The translations under genes and the position numbers were made by a program. A stretch of DNA of 12,250 bases from DASYSA01 sp036003885 (GTDB lineage Bacteria > Acidobacteriota > Blastocatellia > UBA7656), in contig DASYSA010000161.1 of NCBI GenBank assembly GCA_036003885.1, forward strand, positions 1 to 12,250, written 5' to 3'. Shown here piece by piece: positions 1 through 5,956 of the stretch (the stretch's first letter is position 1; each line of letters opens with the position of its first letter). A model generated the notes under the pieces. That model saw only the letters and a list, made by a program, of their open reading frames with translations. It searched no databases and was not told the origin of the DNA.

Positions 1-162
1 CCGTTAACCAGAGGAAAATCTTAGTGAAGATTCGCGTTATTCGCGGATTACCTCGAGTCCGCAAGAACCACTTGAGACATCATAGCCTAAGCGATAGCAT
101 TCTCCTGCGACGCCAATCAGCCATCACCCACGCCGGAGTAGCACTCAGGATCGTTGCGTTGC

Positions 163-168
163 AAGAGG
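163..168 (+). promoter_or_regulatory. Ribosome binding site choosing the GTG start at 178
   Basis: The purine run AAGAGG lies nine bases before a GTG codon at 178. The open frame could also start at a TTG at 154, but that codon has only a poorly spaced AGGA three bases upstream. The GTG start puts the first beta-strand of the DUF4062 domain at residues 6-11, as is usual for the family, so it is preferred. Confidence 0.55.
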
Positions 169-177
169 CACACCATC

Positions 178-1500
178 GTGTCATCCGTCACTGTTCACAT
201 CTTCGTCAGTTCCACGTGGCTCGACCTGCAACCCGAACGGCAGGCCATCGAGACCGCCCTGCAGAGGATGCGTGAAACGCGCTTTGTCGGGATGGAGTAT
301 TTCGGTAGCCGCGACGAGACGACGCGGCAGGCCTCACTCGAGGAGGTTGATCAAAGCCAGGTCTACGTCGGCGTCATTGCCGGACGCTACGGCTCCGGCA
401 TTACGGACGCTGAATACCGGCGGGCGCGCGAATTGAGACTGCCCTGCTTCGTTTATTTCAAACGCGATTCCGACATCCAGCCTGAGTGGCGCGATTCCGA
501 TTCGGAGAAGGCTGCCAGGCTCGTTGCATTCCGCCAGGAGTTGCAGCGAAACCACACCAACGGCGAATTCACCAGCCCCGACGACCTCGCGGCGCGCGTC
601 ACAGCCGACCTGCACAACTGGCTGGTAAAAGAGTACTTGACCCCACGACTCGCGGACGCCGCGCAGGGCCGTATGCCGCGCGAGCAGGCACGAGAACTGC
701 TCGCTGCGATCAAAGACGAAGGGGGACTGGACGCAGACCTGCTTACGGCGGCGCGCAGAGTCGTCACGGCAAGCGGCACGGGCAACGTTGCCATTGGTGG
801 CAGCGTCGGCAACTCCGAAATCGTAACAGGCAGCGGTAATGTCGTTGGAGATCGAGCGGGCGGCGATCTGGTCTACGGCGACAAGCATGAGACGGTCATC
901 AACAAATCGCCGCTGCCCGTCGCGCTCGTCGTCATCGCCGCCGCGCTTGTCATCGCGCTCGTCGCTTATTTCTATCTCAAACGCGGCGGCGGGAACGGCG
1001 TCTACCGCGTCCGGGCGACGGTGACAAATCCACAGGGCATTCCCGTTGAAGAGGCCAAAGTCTGGTCATCCGTCGGCGGCGAGCCAAAGAAAGTCGCGGG
1101 CGGATGGCAGTTCGACATCTTCGCCGCCAGCAAACCGCAAGACGGAAAGCTCACCATCTACGCCCAGCAGGAGAACGCATTTCTCGCCGGCCAGGCCGAC
1201 CAGATTCTGGGCGATGATCTAAACCCGACGGTCACCATCAAACTGGTGCACGACACATCAGCGAATGTGCGCGGGCGGGTGACGGATATCAAAGGACGGA
1301 GCGTGGCGGGTGCGCGTGTGTCCGTTGAGGGGTATGGAGAGGAAGCCGTAATCACAAAAGAAGACGGAAACTTCGTACTCCCTGCTCACAAGGCAGTGAA
1401 CCAGCAGGTACTGGTCGTCGCGGAAAAAGCCGGCGCCGGCAAAGCCCAGTTGTGGCATCCGGCCGGTGACATGCCCGTGCGACTGGTTCTTCAGAGGTAA
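178..1500 (+). CDS. DUF4062 (TIR-like) membrane protein with extracytoplasmic carboxypeptidase-regulatory-like domains
   Basis: A 440-residue protein of four parts. Residues about 5-150 match the DUF4062 pattern: an opening strand VHIFVSSTWLDL, then ERQAIETALQRM, a GxxxYFGSRDE segment, VYVGVIAGRYGS and the helix ITDAEYRRARELRLP before FVYFK. DUF4062 is a Rossmann-like, TIR-related domain common at the N-terminus of bacterial signalling and conflict proteins. Residues about 197-235 form a Gly/Asn-rich linker with repeated GNV and GN motifs. Residues 248-267 are one strongly hydrophobic transmembrane helix followed by KR. Residues about 275-440 look like two Ig-like carboxypeptidase-regulatory domains; the second contains RGRVTDIKGRSVAGARVSV. 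The basic residues after the helix leave topology uncertain, but DUF4062 inside and the Ig-like domains outside fits these families best. There is no N-terminal signal peptide. The stop lies five bases before the ATG of the next gene, indicating an operon. The family assignment is by motif recognition; the biological role is unknown. Confidence 0.85.
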   Translation: MSSVTVHIFVSSTWLDLQPERQAIETALQRMRETRFVGMEYFGSRDETTRQASLEEVDQSQVYVGVIAGRYGSGITDAEYRRARELRLPCFVYFKRDSDIQPEWRDSDSEKAARLVAFRQELQRNHTNGEFTSPDDLAARVTADLHNWLVKEYLTPRLADAAQGRMPREQARELLAAIKDEGGLDADLLTAARRVVTASGTGNVAIGGSVGNSEIVTGSGNVVGDRAGGDLVYGDKHETVINKSPLPVALVVIAAALVIALVAYFYLKRGGGNGVYRVRATVTNPQGIPVEEAKVWSSVGGEPKKVAGGWQFDIFAASKPQDGKLTIYAQQENAFLAGQADQILGDDLNPTVTIKLVHDTSANVRGRVTDIKGRSVAGARVSVEGYGEEAVITKEDGNFVLPAHKAVNQQVLVVAEKAGAGKAQLWHPAGDMPVRLVLQR

Positions 1501-1505
1501 GGGTT

Positions 1506-3110
1506 ATGTTTAAAGCAAACAGCTTTGTCTTATTTCTTCTGCCTCTCTTCCTGACTCCCGTCGAGGAAGGCGTTCTGGAATTGCGGGTGACGGACGTCAC
1601 CGGGAAACTGCTCAGAAATATTGGCATCACCTGCGGCGAGCATTGCGGCACCGCCTACAGCGATGACGCGGGCCGGGCACGATTGAAACTGCCGCCGGAA
1701 AAGCGATCCGATGATTGGGTGTTTTTACAAACGCTGAAAAGCACGGGAGGGCAGGACTGGGTGGTGATCAGCCCGTGGGACTATCGCCTGAACGTACCGT
1801 CGTTTGCCAACAGGCCTGACAACGTAGCCGTCGTGACCGTCGCGCGGAAGGGCGACCGGCAGCTCCTCAGCAGCGGCAAGGCAGTCGAAACGCTCACCGC
1901 TCGAATCCTCAAACAGTTGAAGGCGAAACTGGAACGCGAAGTCTCTGACGAAGAGCGGGTGCTGGCGCTGAAAGAGCAGGCCGAATCGTTCGGACTGACG
2001 CCGCAGGAGGTTAACGTGGCCATCCGTGAGTGGGGCCGGAAGGCCGAAGACCCTTACCAGCAAGGCCTCGCCGCGTTGTACGAGAAGAATTATCCAAAAG
2101 CGACCGAACTGCTGACGAAATCCTACGAGATCAGGAAGGCGGCAAAGGAGACGAGTGAGAATGAATTCGTTGACGTCGCCGTCTTCCTCGGCGAGACGCA
2201 CTACGCGCGAGGGGAATTCCGTGAAGCGGTGGCGAAACTCAGAGAAGCCTCCGCCGAGCGGCCAACAGACGGCACCATTCTGACTTCACTTGCGATGGCA
2301 CTACTCGGCGCAGAAGAGCTGGACGAAGCCGAGCGAACGGGCCGAAGGGCCGTCTCAGCCAAGATGGCAGACAGCGGATTCGGACCGCGCTCGCCGCAAC
2401 TGGCGGGCGCCCAGTACGAACTCGCCCGCCTCGATTTCCGGCAGCGGAAATTCAACGAGGCGGAGGCGCTGCTGAAGGAGGCGCTGGAAATCAACGAACA
2501 GGAATTGGGACCGGAGGACGAAAGCGTTGAAAAATGTTTGCGTTCGCTGGCGGAGGTCTACCAGGCGATGGATCGAAACGACGAGGCTGCAAAAGTCCTA
2601 TTGCGCGCCAACGAGATCAAGAATAAATTGAGCCGCGACAGGCGGGAACGCGACCTGGCGGAAGCCAAAGCGGAACTCGCCAGCAAGGAGAAAGAACTCG
2701 GCGCAGAAAATCCGGCGCTTGAACCGAGCGTCAGGAGGCTGGCCTTCGCGCATTTCTATGCGAACCAGTTCGTCGAAGCGGAGCCACTTTTCGTTCGCGC
2801 CCTGGCGTGGCAGGAGAAAGCGAACGGACGCGAACACCCCTCCATCGCAGTCTCAGTGATGGATGTGGCGCGGGTCTATCACAGCTTGAAGAAATACTCG
2901 GAAGCCGAAGCCGCCTGGAAACGCTCACTGACGATCCTGGAAAAAGTGGTCGAGCCGAACCACTACCGCCTGCTGAAGCCACTTCAAGGATACTGGCTCA
3001 CGTTGCGCGATATGGGCCGCGATGTGGACGCAAAGGCAGTGGAAGAGCGGATCAAGGCAATCGAGAGGAAATATCCGGGCTATGGCAACGCCGGGAAGAA
3101 GGCGGCGTAG
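1506..3110 (+). CDS. Secreted TPR protein with N-terminal Ig-like domain, partner of the DUF4062 protein
   Basis: A 534-residue protein. The first 18 residues or so (MFKANSFVLFLLPLFLT) look like a signal peptide or membrane anchor. Residues about 22-110 resemble a carboxypeptidase-regulatory-like beta-sandwich (LELRVTDVTGKLLRN, then DDAGRARLKLP) with a close Cys pair at 43 and 47. A charged helical stretch with a possible coiled coil spans about 125-180. From residue 182 to near the end are tetratricopeptide repeats, for example QQGLAALYEKNYPKATELL, FNEAEALLKEALEINEQEL, FVEAEPLFVRALAWQEKA and YSEAEAAWKRSLTILEKV; the spacing resembles kinesin-light-chain-type TPRs. The ATG follows AGAGGTAAGG, which overlaps the stop of the upstream gene, so translation is probably coupled. 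TPR proteins act as protein-protein scaffolds; here it may bind the extracytoplasmic domains of the upstream membrane protein or a third partner. No enzymatic domain was seen. Confidence 0.85.
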   Translation: MFKANSFVLFLLPLFLTPVEEGVLELRVTDVTGKLLRNIGITCGEHCGTAYSDDAGRARLKLPPEKRSDDWVFLQTLKSTGGQDWVVISPWDYRLNVPSFANRPDNVAVVTVARKGDRQLLSSGKAVETLTARILKQLKAKLEREVSDEERVLALKEQAESFGLTPQEVNVAIREWGRKAEDPYQQGLAALYEKNYPKATELLTKSYEIRKAAKETSENEFVDVAVFLGETHYARGEFREAVAKLREASAERPTDGTILTSLAMALLGAEELDEAERTGRRAVSAKMADSGFGPRSPQLAGAQYELARLDFRQRKFNEAEALLKEALEINEQELGPEDESVEKCLRSLAEVYQAMDRNDEAAKVLLRANEIKNKLSRDRRERDLAEAKAELASKEKELGAENPALEPSVRRLAFAHFYANQFVEAEPLFVRALAWQEKANGREHPSIAVSVMDVARVYHSLKKYSEAEAAWKRSLTILEKVVEPNHYRLLKPLQGYWLTLRDMGRDVDAKAVEERIKAIERKYPGYGNAGKKAA

Positions 3111-3136
3111 ATGAACAAGGAACCGCAATGAGGTTG

Positions 3137-3754
3137 TCACGTCGTGAGTAGCCGATTCAACTCACTCACGTAAGCCTGTGCAGAGGCGGTGTCCACGTTC
3201 TCGCCATAGAGCACGTCGACTATGGCGCTGTAGATACCCTGCAGGCTCCGAGCCGTAGAGTCCGTGGGTGCAAGGCGCGCATTCAGCTGGACCCGGCTCA
3301 GATCGATATTCACTCCCAGCGCCTGCCCCTCAAGCGGTTCCAGCAGAAAATACATCGCGCCGGTGAACGATAGCGACCCGGTACCCTCGGTTGGTGGAAG
3401 GCCGGAAGGTGAGGTGGGTGCAGGTCCTCTGACATTGCCCACGCGGTCCGAGAGCTGGGATCGAAATGGCGCTCCGCCAAGCCCGCCCTGCGCGGCGGCC
3501 AACAGCGCTTGCACTCGGTCGCGAACTCGCTCGTTGCCTCGCGCATCCGTGACGGTCAACCGCCCGATCAGGATTAACTTCTGTCCCCCGATCGAGGCCT
3601 TCACCGGCAGATAGGTGAAACCGAAACGCGCGCCATCCGCTTCGAAGCTGCCTATGAAGTTGCGCTCTTTCAGCAAACCCGCGATGGAATGAAGCCGTAT
3701 CGGTTCCTTCTTCTTCATGATCCCGGCGGATGCCTTCTTCTCTCTCTGAATCAT
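3137..3754 (-). CDS. Hypothetical protein, second gene of the GMC oxidoreductase operon
   Basis: A 205-residue protein that I do not recognise. It starts with a Lys-rich segment (REKKASAGIMKKKEP) and has no signal peptide or transmembrane helix. The middle part (residues about 30-65) has alternating hydrophobic strands such as FGFTYLPVKASI and KLILIGRLTVTDARGN. Residues about 90-120 are a Gly/Pro/Ser-rich, probably disordered linker, followed by another beta-rich segment (SLSFTGAMYFLLEPL) and a C-terminal helical part ending in ELNRLLTT. The ATG at 3754 has AGGAG five bases upstream (3760-3764), better than the internal ATG at 3718. It begins 23 bases after the GMC gene on the same strand, so the two are very probably co-transcribed. 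GMC dehydrogenases often travel with a gluconate-2-dehydrogenase subunit-3-like small subunit bearing a Tat signal; this protein shows no Tat motif and no resemblance to that family. Its tail faces the TPR gene with only 26 bases between the stops. Confidence 0.75.
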   Translation of the reverse strand: MIQREKKASAGIMKKKEPIRLHSIAGLLKERNFIGSFEADGARFGFTYLPVKASIGGQKLILIGRLTVTDARGNERVRDRVQALLAAAQGGLGGAPFRSQLSDRVGNVRGPAPTSPSGLPPTEGTGSLSFTGAMYFLLEPLEGQALGVNIDLSRVQLNARLAPTDSTARSLQGIYSAIVDVLYGENVDTASAQAYVSELNRLLTT

Positions 3755-3777
3755 CGCTGCTCCTAATGTTCGAGATC

Positions 3778-5484
3778 CTACAATGTTTCTCGCTTGTACT
3801 CATCGACCATATATTCAGACGCCCGCATCGTCAGCGCCAGTATAGTGAGCGTGGGATTCTGATTTGCCGACGATACAAAAGCCGCGCCATCGGTCACAAA
3901 CACATTCTTCGCGTCCCAGCACTGGTTAAACTTGTTGAGCACGGACTTCTTCGGATCATTTCCCATTCGCGCAGTTCCCAGTTCGTGAATGATCCGGCCG
4001 GGCGCTGTGATCCTGCCTCCTGTTGAAACGACCTCCGCTCCAGCCGCTCGCAGAATCTCCTCGCTGGCCTCAGCCGCGTCCTTAGCCATCTCGCGTTCGT
4101 TGTCCGAATGTTGAATGTGGATCTTGAGAACCGGCACACCCCACGCGTCTTTGACCCCGTCCGGATCGATCTCCACATAGTTCTCGTGCCTTGCCAGCAT
4201 CTCCGCGCGAGTGGTCATCGAGACGCCGGCAGTGTAATAGTGGCGTACGCGCTTCTTGAACTCCGATCCGATGCCTGGAGCACGTCCCGGGTCTTTAGCG
4301 ACTCCCGGGTAAGCGCCTATTGCCGAGCCGCATTCGAAGCCGTACCCTCGAACGAATTTCGAATGCCGAGTCTCCTTGTTTATGTTTCGAAAGCGGGGGA
4401 TGAATAACCCTGACGCCTTGCCGTCCTCATTGATCGGGTCGCGCCCGGCGAGCACATTAAAATAACCCGAGGCTCCGATTCCGCCGAAGTGATCGACCAG
4501 GTAGTGACCGAGCATGCCCGACGAATTGCCAAGGCCGTTGGGATGTTGACGCGATCTCGAATTCAGCATGATACGGGTCGATTCCAGCGTCGAGGCCGCG
4601 ATTACCACAATGCGTCCGAAAACCTCATACTCTTGCCTGGTCAACCGGTCGACGAATGCAACGCCCTTCGCCTTGGCCGTGTTATTGTCGATGATGAGGT
4701 GGCGCACCACCGAGTTCGGCCTCAGCGTCATGCGTCCCGTGGCGAGGGCAACAGGAATTGTAGATACAACCGAGTTGAACATTGCCCCCACGTCGCATCC
4801 ATCTCCACAATGGCCGCAGTAGTGGCATTTCGCCCGGCCTCGCATGTGCGGCTTTGGCGGTCCCGTCAGCATAGCGACGCGCGACGTGATCGCGGGGCGT
4901 CCGGTCTTTGCGGCGCCTTTCTTCAGCAGCTGCTCGCCGCAGGTGAGTGCCATCGGCGGCATGAACTTTCCGTCAGGCAGATAGGACAGGCCGTCGCGAT
5001 TGCCGCTGACACCTATGAACTCCTCTGCGCGATCGTAGTAAGGAGCGAGGTCTTCGTAACCGATCGGCCAGTCGTCTCCGAAGCCGTCGTGACTTGCGCA
5101 CTTGAAGTCGAGGTTCGACAGCCGCCACGAGAATCTGCCCCAGTGGAGCGTCTTGCCGCCGACTATTCGCGCCCTTACCCACAGAAATGGTTTGCCCGGA
5201 TCGGTGGTGTAGGGGTGTTCGGTATCTTTCACATAGAAGTGGCGGCTGAACTCGCCCGCAGTGTCTTGCATCCACTGTTCCTGCTGCTTCCATCCGGGAG
5301 GACCAAAGCCGCGATACATGGACTGAAACGGCCAGCGGTGTGAGCCGAAGTCGCGGTGCGGATCGACCGGGGGACCGGCCTCGAGCACCAGGACTCTCAT
5401 GCCTCGCTCAGTTAGCTCCTTGGCTGCCATACCGCCCGAGGCGCCCGACCCGATGATGATTGCATCGTATACTTGCTGCTTCAC
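3778..5484 (-). CDS. GMC family FAD-dependent oxidoreductase
   Basis: A 568-residue flavoenzyme of the glucose-methanol-choline family, probably a dehydrogenase of a sugar or other alcohol. The N-terminus has the FAD Rossmann motif GSGASG (residues 12-17) and the ribose-binding Glu35 in VLVLEAGP. The second flavin signature is GGKTLHWGR (109-117). The C-terminus carries the conserved pair His500 in HELGTARMG and Asn543 in NQNPTLT, the catalytic His and Asn of GMC enzymes. A cysteine cluster (Cys220, 223, 226, 230; pattern CxxCxxCxxxC) resembles the Cys-rich insertion of iron-sulfur-containing GMC dehydrogenases. There is no signal peptide. I choose the GTG at 5484, behind AGGGGGG at 5488-5494: the frame is open to an ATG at 5544, but those 20 extra residues are encoded by intergenic hairpin sequence and do not resemble the family. 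The gene is first in a two-gene operon and divergent from the TonB receptor, so enzyme and receptor may serve the same substrate. That link is inference. Confidence 0.9.
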   Translation of the reverse strand: MKQQVYDAIIIGSGASGGMAAKELTERGMRVLVLEAGPPVDPHRDFGSHRWPFQSMYRGFGPPGWKQQEQWMQDTAGEFSRHFYVKDTEHPYTTDPGKPFLWVRARIVGGKTLHWGRFSWRLSNLDFKCASHDGFGDDWPIGYEDLAPYYDRAEEFIGVSGNRDGLSYLPDGKFMPPMALTCGEQLLKKGAAKTGRPAITSRVAMLTGPPKPHMRGRAKCHYCGHCGDGCDVGAMFNSVVSTIPVALATGRMTLRPNSVVRHLIIDNNTAKAKGVAFVDRLTRQEYEVFGRIVVIAASTLESTRIMLNSRSRQHPNGLGNSSGMLGHYLVDHFGGIGASGYFNVLAGRDPINEDGKASGLFIPRFRNINKETRHSKFVRGYGFECGSAIGAYPGVAKDPGRAPGIGSEFKKRVRHYYTAGVSMTTRAEMLARHENYVEIDPDGVKDAWGVPVLKIHIQHSDNEREMAKDAAEASEEILRAAGAEVVSTGGRITAPGRIIHELGTARMGNDPKKSVLNKFNQCWDAKNVFVTDGAAFVSSANQNPTLTILALTMRASEYMVDEYKRETL

Positions 5485-5487
5485 GCA

Positions 5488-5494
5488 CCCCCCT
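5488..5494 (-). promoter_or_regulatory. Ribosome binding site for the GMC gene GTG start
   Basis: On the minus strand AGGGGGG lies three bases before the GTG at 5484. It is an imperfect Shine-Dalgarno sequence with tight spacing, but it supports a start where the FAD-binding strand begins, rather than in the repeat-derived sequence upstream. Confidence 0.4.
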
Positions 5495-5516
5495 AAGCAA
5501 TGGAGAATTGAGAACG

Positions 5517-5549
5517 GAGAATTGAAATGGAGGATCTCCTTCAATTCTC
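5517..5549. repeat. Intergenic hairpin with 14-bp stem beside the GMC gene
   Basis: GAGAATTGAA (5517-5526) pairs with TTCAATTCTC (5540-5549). After a two-base bulge, GGAG (5529-5532) pairs with CTCC (5536-5539) around a GAT loop. The motif GAGAATTGA recurs at 5503-5511 and 5588-5596, so the hairpin shares its vocabulary with the large repeat to its right. In a GMC transcript begun further right, the hairpin would lie in the 5' leader about 33 bases before the start codon. Confidence 0.65.
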
Positions 5550-5614
5550 AACTGAATTTGATGCGACAGACGGTAACACAGAAATTGAGAATTGAGAATG
5601 GAGAATGGAGAAAT

Positions 5615-5641
5615 GGGAGAATGGGAGAATGGGAGAGTGGG
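5615..5641 (+). other. Canonical G-quadruplex motif
   Basis: Four runs of GGG (5615-5617, 5623-5625, 5631-5633, 5639-5641) are separated by three 5-base loops (AGAAT, AGAAT, AGAGT). This fits the standard G3-N1-7 quadruplex pattern exactly. Further GGG runs follow in the tandem repeat, with longer loops. It lies on the plus strand, the template strand for the minus-strand GMC gene if transcription starts to its right. Confidence 0.7.
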
Positions 5642-5642
5642 A

Positions 5643-5690
5643 GAGTGGAGGAGTGGGAGAGTGGAGGAGTGGGAGAGTGGAGGAGTGGGA
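5643..5690 (+). repeat. Perfect 16-bp tandem repeat, three copies
   Basis: The unit GAGTGGAGGAGTGGGA occurs three times in a row without a mismatch; each unit is two variants of the 8-bp motif (GAGTGGAG and GAGTGGGA). It forms the most homogeneous core of the left arm of the inverted repeat, which points to recent unit duplication by slippage. Confidence 0.9.
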
Positions 5691-5940
5691 GAGTGGGGGA
5701 GCGGGGACTCCGCTTCTCCCCTATCTCTTCTCCCCTTCTCCCCTTCTCCCGTTCCCCCACTCTCCCACTCCTCCACTCTCCCACTCTCCCATTTCTCAAT
5801 TCCCAATTCCTGCGTTAGAATGACCGAACGATTTCTTGAGGTCGTCGCGCAACTGGGTGTTTGCGCGTGTAACCGGAAGGTTGGGGTGTCCACGCCGACC
5901 CGCCTTCGCCGAGTCCGACCGCGAGAACCATCGACCACAC

Positions 5941-5946
5941 AAGGAG
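5941..5946 (+). promoter_or_regulatory. Ribosome binding site deciding the TonB receptor start
   Basis: AAGGAG lies one base before the ATG at 5948 and ten bases before a second in-frame ATG at 5957. The first spacing is too short for normal initiation, so 5957 is the more likely start. The two proteins differ by only three residues. Confidence 0.6.
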
Positions 5947-5956
5947 AATGCCTAAA

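Larger units (their letters stand above)
5583..5810. repeat. Long inverted repeat built from purine-rich 7-9-bp tandem units
   Basis: The left arm (about 5583-5706) is almost pure purine plus T and is made of degenerate units drifting from GAATGGA through GAATGGGA to GAGTGGGA and GAGTGGAG. The right arm (about 5715-5810) is the pyrimidine-rich reverse complement. Positions 5631-5664 match the reverse complement of 5757-5790 over 34 bases without a mismatch. A shifted register, 5667-5700 against 5753-5786, is also perfect over 34 bases and leaves a 52-base loop. The outer edges also mirror each other: AATTGAGAATTG at 5583-5594 on the left, CTCAATTCCCAATTCC at 5795-5810 on the right. No transposase or coding signal accompanies it. 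All six frames read through with low-complexity Ser/Glu/Trp/Gly or Ser/Pro/Leu/His strings, which are not genes. It occupies the divergent promoter region between the GMC gene and the TonB receptor. Confidence 0.9.

Noticed and set aside
24..275. 83-codon frame starting GTG at 24 with GAGG upstream
   Set aside because: It overlaps the DUF4062 gene by about 100 bases in another frame, is extremely rich in Arg and His, and resembles no protein.
4489..5343. 284-codon plus-strand frame antisense to the GMC gene
   Set aside because: The minus-strand frame carries all GMC motifs; the antisense protein has no recognisable domain and is a by-product of GC-rich codon use.
5583..5810. CRISPR array or miniature transposable element
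   Set aside because: Units are 7-9 bp without unique spacers, and there is no target-site duplication or transposase-type terminal repeat, so neither label fits.
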